This document shows positions 1-6,850 of a DNA stretch of 13,868 nt, one piece after another. Numbering within the stretch: the first letter of the stretch is position 1; every line of letters starts with the position of its first letter. This DNA is from Actinomycetota bacterium (GTDB lineage Bacteria > Actinomycetota > Thermoleophilia > UBA2241), in contig PMKK01000280.1 in assembly GCA_003157715.1 (NCBI GenBank), positions 3,854-17,721 of the forward strand, written 5' to 3'. Below the pieces are notes generated by a model. The model saw nothing but the letters and a program-made list of their open reading frames with translations, was not told where the DNA came from and did no database searches. The position numbers and the translations under genes are program-made.

Positions 1-1478
1 GCGTCGATGTGGTCGAAGAACGGCACGCCGGCCACGCCGCAGGCCCACAGCTCGGGAAACTGGGTGAGCATCTGCATCGTCAGGTAGCCGCCGTGGCTGC
101 GGCCGGTCACGGCGATGCGCTTGGGGTCGCAGCCCTGCTCGATCAGAAAGTCGACGGCGCCGGCGCAGTCCTGCGCCTCGCCCTGACCGAGCAGGTAGCG
201 GTTGGCGAGCTGCCAGCGCCGCGTGTAGCCGTCGCTGCCGCGGTAGTTGGGATGGACCACCATGCAGCCCGCGTCGAGCAGCGCCTGGCGCACGGGGTCC
301 CACTCGTTGCTGTGGTGCCACGTCGGTCCGCCGTGGATGATGACGACGCCGGCGCCGTTGGGGCGCGGCGGCGCGCAGAATAGGCCGGGGACATCGGCCA
401 GCAGGTCGCGGCTCTCCCAGATCGCCGGCGACCCCGAGACGAACTCGTGGCCGGCCAGATCGGCCGGCAGCGAGTCGGTGAGGCGCCGCACGGCGCCCGA
501 GTCGAGCTCGATCGAGAACAGGTCGGACGGACACCCGGGACCGCTCAGCACGCAGACCACGGCGCTGCCGTCGGGGGTGAAGCCGGGGCGGTAGTGGTTA
601 CCCGCGCCGATGTCGATGCAGGAGGCGACACTGGTGGTCAGGTCGAGGTGCCAGAGCGAGTTCTCGGGACCGTCGTCGACGACGAACACGAGCGCCCGGC
701 CGTCGGGTGACCAGCTCGGGCTGTGCGCGTTGCCGTGGCCGTCCCAGGCCCAGGTGACGATCTCGCTGTCGATGTCGTAGAGGCCGATCGCCAGGTAGTC
801 GCCGCTGCCGCCGCAGAAGGCGATCGAGCGGCCGTCCGGCGACCAGGCGGCGTCGCGGGCGACGGTCATCGTCTCGCCCCCGATCACTCGCAGCGTGCCG
901 CTGTCGAGGTGCATGATGAAGACGGCGGTGTCCTGGCCGTGGGTCTCGCTGTGGAAGGCCAGGCGGGTGCCGTCGGGCGACCACGCCGGCGACTCGTCGT
1001 TGTACCAGTGGTCGGTGAGAAAGGTGAGCGCGCCGGCTCCGGCGCCCGGCTCGGCCGGCATCACGGCCGCGGTCGAGCTGGGACCGTGGATGACGGCGAG
1101 AGCCAGGCGGCGCCCGTCGGGCGACACGGTGAAGTCGGGCGCCGGCGCGAGTGACGGCGTGTCGGGCAGGAGGTTGACGAGCGCCCCGCCGGCGAGCTCG
1201 CAGCGGTAGACGTCGAAGCACTCCGACCCGCGATCGTCGCGGGCGAAGTACAGGTAGGCGCCGTCGGCCGAGAAGACGGGGCAGACGCAGGGGTCGTCGA
1301 AGTCCTCGATACGGCGCGGCGCGGTGTCGGCGCGCAGGTCCTTGACGAACACGTGCCAGTCGCCGCCCTGTCGCCAGGTGAAGGCCAGCGTCCCGCCGTC
1401 GGGCGAGATGGCCCAGGGTCGTGTCTCGGCCCAGACTTCGGGTACCGCTGCGAGTCGTTCGATCAGGGAAGCTGTCAT
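1..1478 (-). CDS. S9 family (prolyl oligopeptidase-type) serine peptidase, C-terminus cut off by window edge
   Basis: The open frame runs without a stop from ATG at 1478 to base 1, giving 492 codons. The N-terminal ~350 residues are a TolB/WD40-like beta-propeller, with about seven blades carrying SPDG-type motifs (AWSPDGTRLAF, AWSPDGRSIAF, SWSPDGRALVF, GFTPDGSAVV). An alpha/beta-hydrolase domain follows. It has the oxyanion-region motif IIHGGPTWHH near residue 380, the PNYRGSDGY motif typical of S9, and the nucleophile elbow GRSHGGY with catalytic Ser461. The Asp and His of the triad would lie beyond the edge. The family (acylaminoacyl-peptidase/DPP-like) cleaves short peptides, usually after Pro or removing blocked N-terminal residues. 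No signal peptide is seen, so it is probably cytoplasmic. A GAGG about 9 bases upstream supports the start. The frame is intact, and the exact substrate cannot be read from the sequence. Confidence 0.93.
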   Translation of the reverse strand, partial: MTASLIERLAAVPEVWAETRPWAISPDGGTLAFTWRQGGDWHVFVKDLRADTAPRRIEDFDDPCVCPVFSADGAYLYFARDDRGSECFDVYRCELAGGALVNLLPDTPSLAPAPDFTVSPDGRRLALAVIHGPSSTAAVMPAEPGAGAGALTFLTDHWYNDESPAWSPDGTRLAFHSETHGQDTAVFIMHLDSGTLRVIGGETMTVARDAAWSPDGRSIAFCGGSGDYLAIGLYDIDSEIVTWAWDGHGNAHSPSWSPDGRALVFVVDDGPENSLWHLDLTTSVASCIDIGAGNHYRPGFTPDGSAVVCVLSGPGCPSDLFSIELDSGAVRRLTDSLPADLAGHEFVSGSPAIWESRDLLADVPGLFCAPPRPNGAGVVIIHGGPTWHHSNEWDPVRQALLDAGCMVVHPNYRGSDGYTRRWQLANRYLLGQGEAQDCAGAVDFLIEQGCDPKRIAVTGRSHGGYLTMQMLTQFPELWACGVAGVPFFDHID

Positions 1479-1752
1479 TTCTCGCGTCCTCGTGTCCTGG
1501 TTTCGCGCGTGGATGCGCCGCGACGTCGCGACGCCTGCGTACGACTACGATATCGACATCGACGGCGCGTGCGCCACCCCGGGGCGCCGCCGGGCACCGG
1601 TCGGCGGCATCTCCCCGGCGCCATCTCCGCCTGCGGGCCCGTGACGATCGTTCGGGCGACGGGTGACGAGGCGGCCGCAGCTCAACCCGCGGACCGACGA
1701 CGCCACGGGGACCGATGCTCTATTGTCGGTGAGCCAGGACAGCCGTTGCCGT

Positions 1753-1771
1753 GGCGCCGCCACTCGGCGCC
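1753..1771. other. GC-rich hairpin, 7-bp stem
   Basis: GGCGCCG and CGGCGCC flank a five-base loop, CCACT. The stem is perfect but has no following T-run on either strand, so it is not a standard intrinsic terminator. It lies between two divergent genes, where no terminator is needed. It may be a chance GC-rich dyad. Confidence 0.3.
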
Positions 1772-1938
1772 CCGCGGCCCGTCAAGGCCGGCGCTCCCAT
1801 CGCCACCCCGCGAATCGCCATCACGCTACTACGCAAGGTCCCCGTCCCACCCCCAGGGCCGGCGTCGGTCTCCCCGCGGACGCCGGCCCACTCCGTCACG
1901 AGCGGTCGGGCGGGTCCGGCGGCGGCCGGGCGGACGCG

Positions 1939-1966
1939 CGGGCGAAGTTTGCCAAAGATTCGCCCG
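1939..1966. promoter_or_regulatory. Candidate operator: 8-bp inverted repeat upstream of mttB-like gene
   Basis: CGGGCGAA (1939-1946) is mirrored exactly by TTCGCCCG (1959-1966) across a 12-base centre. The centre itself contains TTTG-C-CAAA (1948-1956), so the symmetry continues inward almost on the same axis. The centre lies about 50 bases upstream of the expected start of transcription from the GATAAT box at 1991. That would suit a transcription factor bound next to the -35 region. Which regulator binds is unknown. Confidence 0.45.
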
Positions 1967-1990
1967 TGGACCGGTGCCGCGCTCGTGCGG

Positions 1991-1996
1991 GATAAT
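1991..1996 (+). promoter_or_regulatory. Candidate -10 box of the mttB-like gene
   Basis: GATAAT matches the TATAAT consensus at five of six positions, in an otherwise very GC-rich stretch. It sits 29 bases before the GTG start. The corresponding -35 region (about 1967-1973, TGGACC) is weak, which fits a promoter needing an activator. An ATG at 2003 opens an 8-codon frame whose TGA (2027-2029) overlaps the GTG start. It is probably fortuitous. Confidence 0.35.
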
Positions 1997-2025
1997 CGCG
2001 GCATGGTTGCTGAGAGACCGAACCA

Positions 2026-3489
2026 GTGAGTGACGCGCCGACCCACGAGCGGCCGCCGATCGCGCCGCTCAAGCGCGCGTTCACGCTGGGCTTTCACACC
2101 CACGCCCAGCTCGATCGGCTCAAGCAGGCCACCCTCGACATACTCGAGACCGTCGGCGTGAAGTTCCCCTCGGCGAGGGCGCTCGACCTGCTGGCCGAGC
2201 ACGGCTGCCGGGTCGACCGCGAGCGCCAGATCGTCTACTTTCCGCCCGAGCTCGTGCTCTCGGCCATGGCGACCGCGCCGCGCTACTTCGACCTCGGCGC
2301 GCGCGACCCGTCGTGCGCCTTCTCCATTTCGGACGACACGACGTACTGCACGAGCGACGGCTGCGGCGTCAAGATCGTCGACTTCGACACCGGCGTCACG
2401 CGCCCCTCGACCAAGGCCGACCTCGCCCGGGTCACGCGCTTGACCGACTACCTGTCGTCGATCTCGTTCTGGTGGCCCACGATCTCGGCCGGCGACTGCG
2501 GCGAGACCGCCCAGCTCCACGAGCTCGACGCCGGCTGGAACAACACCGTCAAGCACCTGCAGGGCATGGTCAACGGCGCGCGCGAGGCGCGCTTCGCGGT
2601 CGAGATGGCGACGGTCATCGCCGGCAGCGCCGAAGAGCTGCGCCGCCGGCCGGTGCTTTCCGATCTGATCGGCACGATCTCGCCGCTCGTCCAGGACGAA
2701 GGCGGCATCGAGGCGGCCCTCGTGTTCGCCGAGGCAGGCGTGCCGGTCTGCTTCGTCACCATGCCCACGCTGGGTACCACGGCGCCCGCGACGCGTGCCG
2801 GCGCTTTCGCCGTGGGAGCGGCCGAGCTGGTGAGCGCCACGGTGCTCGTGCAGCTCGCCTTCCCCGGCGCGCCGGTGGCGCACTCCATCATGCAAAGCTA
2901 CGCCGACCCGCGCACCGGCGGCTTCGTCAGCTTTCCGCTCGACGGGCGCTGCCGCTTTCTGGCCACCGAACTGGCCCACCACTGGGGCGTGCCCAGCGAG
3001 GCGGCCTGCTGTGGCACCGACTCGAAGGCCCCGGGCACCTGGCAGGCCGGCGTCGAAGACGCTGCCGACCTGGTGCAGGCCGCCTGGGAGGGCAGCGACC
3101 TCATGCCGAGCATCGGCCTGCTCGACGTCTACACCGTCTTCGACCCCGCTGACATCATGCTCGCCGACGACGTCTACCACCGCGCCCGCTACGCGATCAT
3201 GGACCTCGATCTCGACGACGAGGCGCTCGCCCTCGAAGCCGTGCGCGAGGTCGGTCCCGGCGGTCACTATCTGGCCAGCAAGCACACGCGCCGCCACCTG
3301 CGCACCTCGTTCGTGCCGGCGATCACGCACGAGCCCGCCCCCGGCGGCGGTTTTCGCGACCCGCTCGAGGTAGCCCGCGAGCGTGCCGCCTGGATCGACG
3401 CCAACCACGTGCCCGAGCCCCTCGCCGACGACAAGGCCGCCGAACTGGCCCGCATTCTCACGGCGGCCGACACCGAGCTGCGCGGGTAG
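2026..3489 (+). CDS. Trimethylamine methyltransferase (MttB) family protein, non-pyrrolysine type
   Basis: This 487-residue protein belongs to the MttB/COG5598 superfamily, whose members move a methyl group from a quaternary or tertiary amine to a corrinoid protein. Family traits are the N-terminal ILETVGVKFPSARALDLL segment, the central SDLIGTISPL and CGTDSKAPGTW segments, and the C-terminal GGHYLASKHTRRHLR motif. The frame has no internal amber codon, so it is a pyrrolysine-free homologue. Characterised ones act on glycine betaine, proline betaine or carnitine. Substrate cannot be assigned here. Start: GTG at 2026. An in-frame TGA at 2011-2013 excludes an upstream start, and a weak GAGAG lies 9 bases before. 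No corrinoid protein or corrinoid:THF methyltransferase gene is adjacent, so partners must be encoded elsewhere. Confidence 0.9.
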   Translation: MSDAPTHERPPIAPLKRAFTLGFHTHAQLDRLKQATLDILETVGVKFPSARALDLLAEHGCRVDRERQIVYFPPELVLSAMATAPRYFDLGARDPSCAFSISDDTTYCTSDGCGVKIVDFDTGVTRPSTKADLARVTRLTDYLSSISFWWPTISAGDCGETAQLHELDAGWNNTVKHLQGMVNGAREARFAVEMATVIAGSAEELRRRPVLSDLIGTISPLVQDEGGIEAALVFAEAGVPVCFVTMPTLGTTAPATRAGAFAVGAAELVSATVLVQLAFPGAPVAHSIMQSYADPRTGGFVSFPLDGRCRFLATELAHHWGVPSEAACCGTDSKAPGTWQAGVEDAADLVQAAWEGSDLMPSIGLLDVYTVFDPADIMLADDVYHRARYAIMDLDLDDEALALEAVREVGPGGHYLASKHTRRHLRTSFVPAITHEPAPGGGFRDPLEVARERAAWIDANHVPEPLADDKAAELARILTAADTELRG

Positions 3490-3512
3490 CGCCTCGACCC
3501 GACCGCTTGCCC

Positions 3513-3526
3513 CGGGCTAAAGCCCG
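3513..3526. terminator. Short stem-loop between convergent genes (possible terminator)
   Basis: CGGGC-TAAA-GCCCG forms a perfect stem (extendable to six pairs) that includes the TAG stop of the minus-strand FMN reductase gene. It sits 24 bases after the methyltransferase stop. Its location between convergent genes suits a bidirectional terminator, but no T-tract follows on either strand, so the assignment is weak. Confidence 0.3.
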
Positions 3527-4089
3527 AGGTTCGCGGCCATGGCGCGGCCCAGCTCGCGCGCCTCGGCCATGAGCTTGGGGTCGGCGGCGGCCTCGCCGGG
3601 CTCGGTGGCGTAGACGCCCAGGTCGAGGGTCGGCAGCTTCTCGGCGCTCGACAGCGCCACGAAGCGCCGCAGGGCGGCCAGCGTCTCGTCGAGCCCGGAC
3701 TCGCCCGCGACGGCGATCAGGCCGACGGCCTTCGGGGTCAGCAGCTGTTCGTGGTAGTAGCGGGTCGCGTTGCGATCGATGAACGCCTTCATCTGGCTCG
3801 AGACGTTCTCGTAGTAGACCGGCGAGGCCAGAATGAGCCCGTCGGCGCCGTAGACGGCCTCGAGGACACCGGGCATGTCGTCGTCGTGTGGGCACTCCGC
3901 CAGCTCACCGCAGTTGCGGTGCCCGTCGCAGGCGTCGATGCGCAGGTCGGCCAGCGTGATCGTCGTGCAGCGGCAACCGCCGCGCTCGAGCTCCTCGAGG
4001 GCGGCGCCCGCGAGCGCGGCCGTGTTGCCCTGCCGGCGCGGGCTGCCGATCACCGCGACGACGTGGGACTGCTTTTTGCCACCAGACAC
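3517..4089 (-). CDS. NAD(P)H-dependent FMN reductase / flavodoxin-like oxidoreductase
   Basis: This is a 190-residue flavodoxin-fold protein of the NADPH-dependent FMN reductase / iron-sulfur flavoprotein superfamily. The FMN phosphate loop is GSPRRQGNT (residues 15-23). The isoalloxazine-region motif ASPVYYENVSSQMKAFIDR follows near residues 88-106. Between them lies C54-x2-H57-x2-C60-x5-C66 followed by PHDDDM, resembling the CX2CX2CX4-7C cluster motif of iron-sulfur flavoproteins but with His in place of the second Cys. It probably reduces flavin or quinone-like substrates in the cytoplasm. Start: GTG at 4089, preceded by a good GGAGGT site 7 bases away. It is convergent with the mttB-like gene and shares its strand with the STAS gene 118 bases upstream. 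Co-transcription is possible but not shown. Confidence 0.88.
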   Translation of the reverse strand: MSGGKKQSHVVAVIGSPRRQGNTAALAGAALEELERGGCRCTTITLADLRIDACDGHRNCGELAECPHDDDMPGVLEAVYGADGLILASPVYYENVSSQMKAFIDRNATRYYHEQLLTPKAVGLIAVAGESGLDETLAALRRFVALSSAEKLPTLDLGVYATEPGEAAADPKLMAEARELGRAMAANLGL

Positions 4090-4207
4090 TGGTCGACCTC
4101 CGCGTTAGCGACGAACCGCATGAACCGCGCCTGCCGCCGCGATGCCGCGGCGCGGCGCACGGTTTCAGTCTACCGCGACGAAGTCGGCAGGACCGTTCGC
4201 GTGCGGG

Positions 4208-4558
4208 TCAGTCTGCCGCTGCCAGCGCGGCCGCCCGCGAGGCGAACACGGTGAAGATACGATCGACGCCCACCATGGCGAAGACGTTCGTCATGGGCTC
4301 GTCGTCGCAGACGATGGCAAGCGAACCCTTCTGCGCCTGTTTGGAGCCGCTGACGAGTACGCCGAGGCCGCTGGAGTCCAGAAAGGTCACCTTCGTCAGG
4401 TCGACGATGACCCGCTCTGTTCCCTGCTCGACGCTCGCCAGAAGCAGCGCCTTGAACTCGGGTGCCGCATGGATGTCGACGGCGCCCTCCAAAGCCAGGA
4501 CGACCACGTTCTCTCGGGGGGACAGGATCTCGGTGCGAAACTGCTCGTTAGTCTGCAC
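4208..4558 (-). CDS. STAS domain anti-sigma-factor antagonist (RsbV/SpoIIAA type)
   Basis: This 116-residue single-domain STAS protein is soluble. The hallmark DSSGLGVLVSG lies at residues 61-71; the serine pair 62/63 covers the site that anti-sigma kinases phosphorylate in SpoIIAA and RsbV. Upstream, VVVLALEGAVDIHAAPEFKA matches the usual first strands and helix. In the family, the dephosphorylated form binds the anti-sigma kinase and frees the sigma factor, and a PP2C phosphatase reactivates it. Start: GTG at 4558 with an excellent GGGAGGT six bases upstream; the frame continues further upstream but with non-STAS composition. No kinase or sigma gene is adjacent. A SpoIIE-type phosphatase that could act on it is encoded at 10339-11241, which is inference. 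Confidence 0.92.
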   Translation of the reverse strand: MQTNEQFRTEILSPRENVVVLALEGAVDIHAAPEFKALLLASVEQGTERVIVDLTKVTFLDSSGLGVLVSGSKQAQKGSLAIVCDDEPMTNVFAMVGVDRIFTVFASRAAALAAAD

Positions 4559-4591
4559 GGCGGACCTCCCTTGCCGTCGGCGGGATGCGCC

Positions 4592-4597
4592 ATCATA
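4592..4597 (-). promoter_or_regulatory. Candidate -10 box of the STAS gene
   Basis: On the minus strand this reads TATGAT, five of six matches to TATAAT, 34 bases ahead of the GTG start. The -35 position would fall within the inverted repeat at 4612-4635 and has no TTGACA-like sequence. Assignment is by eye only. Confidence 0.3.
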
Positions 4598-4611
4598 CAC
4601 CCCGGCCGACT

Positions 4612-4635
4612 TCACCCCCGGGTAGACGGGGGTGA
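4612..4635. promoter_or_regulatory. 9-bp perfect inverted repeat upstream of the STAS gene
   Basis: TCACCCCCG (4612-4620) and CGGGGGTGA (4627-4635) enclose a six-base spacer, GGTAGA. The dyad covers the -35 area of the candidate STAS promoter, as an operator would. If transcribed it would also form a strong hairpin, but no T-run follows on either strand. The rest of the gap 4559-4776 shows nothing else recognisable. Confidence 0.45.
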
Positions 4636-4776
4636 CCGCCTGAGTCGATGGCCACGTAAGCGCTGGTCTACCACCGGGGCCTGTGGTCGGACTGGAGTCG
4701 GGCTGAGGGCTTCCTGAGAGTCCGCTCGTCGCTCCGGCCGACCCCGGCGGCAGCCGGAGGCCACCCCCGGTGCGTC

Positions 4777-5415
4777 CTACCCCACCGCGCGGATGCCCGA
4801 AGTGAGAAACCAGGCAGCGAGCGCCAGCAGAAACGTCGCCGCCACCGACAGCATCGTGCGGTAGACCCGCGGCGTGATGAACCGCTTGCCGGCCGCCAGG
4901 GCGCCGCTGATCAGCGAATACCAGGTGAGGTCGCCGGTGATGTGGCCCAGATAGAAGACGACGATGCCGGCGGCGCCCAGCGCGTAGGCCTTGGTGAGCA
5001 GGCCCAGGCCGATCGTCACCCACCAGATCGTCCAGTAGGGATTGGCCAGGCTCGAGACGATGCCCAGCAGCACGGCCCGCGCCTTGCCGCCGCTGGACGT
5101 GCCCTCCCAGTCGATGCTCACCCGGTCGCGCACCAGCGCCACGATCATCGTCACGGAGGTCCAGACGAGCATCAGCCCGCCGCAGATCTGCAGCACGGCC
5201 TGGACCGTGTCGTGGCGCAGGATCGGCCCGAGACCGACGACGAGGGCGATCAGCAGCGTGAGCTCGAGGATCGCGTGTCCGAGCACGACGAGGGGTCCGG
5301 CCCTGGCGCCCTGACGCGGCGTCTCGGCGACCACGACGGTGAGCATCGGCCCCGGCATGAGCGCGCCGGAGTAGGCGATGCCGAGCGACGACAGGAACAT
5401 GATGACGAGGCTCAT
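4777..5415 (-). CDS. LysE/RhtB family amino-acid exporter
   Basis: This is a 212-residue integral membrane protein with about six hydrophobic helices. It carries the LysE-family N-terminal pattern (SLGIAYSGALMPGPMLTVV, conserved PGP) and a central SSLANPYWTIWWVTIGLGLL segment. Members export amino acids or related small molecules by proton-coupled antiport. The cargo cannot be told from sequence. ATG at 5415 is taken as start; GTG at 5421 is equally possible and adds two residues, and neither has a clear ribosome-binding site. The gene lies downstream of the DUF1015 gene on the same strand, separated by a 94-100-base gap filled with imperfect repeats. Confidence 0.88.
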   Translation of the reverse strand: MSLVIMFLSSLGIAYSGALMPGPMLTVVVAETPRQGARAGPLVVLGHAILELTLLIALVVGLGPILRHDTVQAVLQICGGLMLVWTSVTMIVALVRDRVSIDWEGTSSGGKARAVLLGIVSSLANPYWTIWWVTIGLGLLTKAYALGAAGIVVFYLGHITGDLTWYSLISGALAAGKRFITPRVYRTMLSVAATFLLALAAWFLTSGIRAVG

Positions 5416-5424
5416 CGGCACACG

Positions 5425-5530
5425 CCGGCAGGTCGCTCAGTGCTGCTGCCGGACAAGAGGCCCCCGGCGGGTCGCTTGATGCTGCTCGACGACGACACGC
5501 GCACCGGCGGGTCGCCTAACGCTGGTCGAA
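5425..5530. repeat. Three imperfect ~40-base direct repeats
   Basis: Copies begin at CCGGC at 5425, 5464 and 5504, with spacings of 39 and 40 bases. On the plus strand the shared pattern is CCGGC-[AG]-GGTCGC, five or so variable bases, then GCTG and a GAC/GA-rich tail. The third copy overlaps the TAG stop and last codons of the DUF1015 gene (5516). The array therefore looks like repeated copies of that gene's 3' end extending towards the LysE gene. Confidence 0.5.
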
Positions 5531-6808
5531 GACGAGGCCGGTGAGGAGCTTGGGGTAGAAGTAGGTCGACTTCTGGGGCATGGCCTCGCCCAGTTCGGCC
5601 ATGGCCTGCACGTCGGCCATCGGCGTGGCGGGCAGGAAGGCCGCCAGGCCGTAGTCGCCGCCGTCGAGATCGGCCACCGCGTCGTCGACGCTCTTGACGA
5701 AGTCGATGTTGCCCTCGAGATGCTCAGGATCGAGGCCAAGCGCGTCGCGAAAGACGAGCTCGGCCAGCAGGGTGACCGAGAGGCGCGCCCGAACCGGCGA
5801 CAGGCCGCGCCGCACGAGATCGTCGAGCGCGGCCGTGCCGCGGGGCTCGAGGGTGACACAGCGCCGCTCGGCCGGAAAGTACAGGCCGAGCAGCTTGTCC
5901 GGACCACTCGAGCGGCTGACGAGCTCCATCGAGGGAGCCCAGTCGCGAGGGCCGCCGTCGTGCTCTGAGACGACGGTGAAGGCGGCGCGCAGGCGCCCGA
6001 CGACCTCGTCGGTCGGCGGCACCTTGACGCCCTTCAGCAGGCGGTGAGTGGGAAACACGGCGAGACCCGGATCGTCCATGCACGCCAGGCAGACCATGAC
6101 CCAGTCGCCGTCGCTCTCGCCGGCCGCGCGGCGCTCGTCGCGGTAGGCGAGCGCCGTCTCGTAGCGGTGATGGCCGTCGGCGATCAGCACCTGCTTGCCG
6201 GACATGAGCGCCACGACCTGCTCGACGACGGGGCCGCTGAGCCGTTGCAGGCTGCAGGGGTTGCCGTCGCCGTCGCGCGCCTCGAGGGCGGGCTGGGGCG
6301 GCGGCGCAGCCGCCGCCAGCGCCCGCCCGACCTCGTTGTCGGGGTCGGCGTAGAGCAGGAAGATCTGGCTCAGGTTGGCGTTGGTGGCGCGCAGCAGTTC
6401 GAGCCGGTCGCGCTTGGGGCCGGCATGGGTCTTCTCGTGGGGCAGCACGACGCGCCGCGAGAAGTCCTCGAGCCGCAGGCGGCAGACGAAACCGCGCCGC
6501 GCGAGCTCGCGGCCGTCGGCGCCCGGGAAACGTTGCGTGACGAGGTAGAGCGAAAGCTCGTCGTCTGAACGCAGCACGCCCGCGGTCCGCCAGGCGTCGA
6601 GCAGCCCCGCGGCCGCCGCGTAGCGCTCGCCGGGGTCGCCGGTCGGCGAGACGGGCAGTTCGATGTGGACGGCGTTGTAGGGGCTGCGCCGGCGCAGCGT
6701 GTCGGCGGCGGCCGGGGTGATCACGTCGTAGGGCGGGCAGACGACGTCGGGCAGGGCCACGCGAGTGGTGTCGTAGCGCAGGCCGTGAAACGGGCGGATG
6801 TCAGCCAA
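5516..6808 (-). CDS. DUF1015 family protein (PF06245/COG4198)
   Basis: This 430-residue protein has the full-length features of the DUF1015 family. The N-terminus MADIRPFHGLRYD matches the usual family opening, VVCPPYDVI lies at about 23-31, VVLPHEKTHAGPKRDRL near 119-134, and the signature IADGHHRYETALAYR near 208-222. The biochemical function of the family is not established. The conserved HEKT and DGHHRYE motifs suggest an enzyme active site. Start: TTG at 6808, chosen because the family N-terminus begins there, an in-frame TGA lies upstream (6838-6836) and no ATG or GTG lies between. A weak AAAAGAG precedes it. It follows the L,D-transpeptidase gene on the same strand after 42 bases, so the two are probably co-transcribed. 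Confidence 0.9.
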   Translation of the reverse strand: MADIRPFHGLRYDTTRVALPDVVCPPYDVITPAAADTLRRRSPYNAVHIELPVSPTGDPGERYAAAAGLLDAWRTAGVLRSDDELSLYLVTQRFPGADGRELARRGFVCRLRLEDFSRRVVLPHEKTHAGPKRDRLELLRATNANLSQIFLLYADPDNEVGRALAAAAPPPQPALEARDGDGNPCSLQRLSGPVVEQVVALMSGKQVLIADGHHRYETALAYRDERRAAGESDGDWVMVCLACMDDPGLAVFPTHRLLKGVKVPPTDEVVGRLRAAFTVVSEHDGGPRDWAPSMELVSRSSGPDKLLGLYFPAERRCVTLEPRGTAALDDLVRRGLSPVRARLSVTLLAELVFRDALGLDPEHLEGNIDFVKSVDDAVADLDGGDYGLAAFLPATPMADVQAMAELGEAMPQKSTYFYPKLLTGLVFDQR

Positions 6809-6850
6809 GGGGGCTCTTTTCGGGAGAAGGCACAGTCACTCGCGGGACTC

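Larger units (their letters stand above)
1479..2025. other. 547-base intergenic region between divergent S9 peptidase and mttB-like genes
   Basis: No frame here looks like a real protein: the open frames are Arg/Pro-rich and end or overlap arbitrarily. Visible elements are a 12-base perfect palindrome (CGCGACGTCGCG, 1519-1530) about 40 bases upstream of the peptidase start, a GC-rich hairpin at 1753-1771, a dyad at 1939-1966 and a GATAAT box at 1991-1996 ahead of the methyltransferase gene. The region must hold both divergent promoters. No recognisable riboswitch (glycine or cobalamin) or small-RNA signature was found by eye. Confidence 0.5.

Noticed and set aside
1560..2025. Riboswitch upstream of the mttB-like gene
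   Set aside because: GCCACT-like and hairpin sequences occur, but no full cobalamin or glycine riboswitch core could be traced by eye.
2003..2029. Eight-codon leader peptide overlapping the mttB-like start
   Set aside because: It has no ribosome-binding site, no regulatory codon pattern and no attenuator structure; probably chance.
1720..3408. A 562-codon minus-strand open frame opposite the mttB-like gene
   Set aside because: It is a GC-rich shadow with Arg/Gly/Ala/Val-biased composition and no recognisable domain, while the plus strand matches a known family throughout.
2026..3489. Pyrrolysine-encoding mttB
   Set aside because: There is no in-frame TAG anywhere within the reading frame before the terminal stop.
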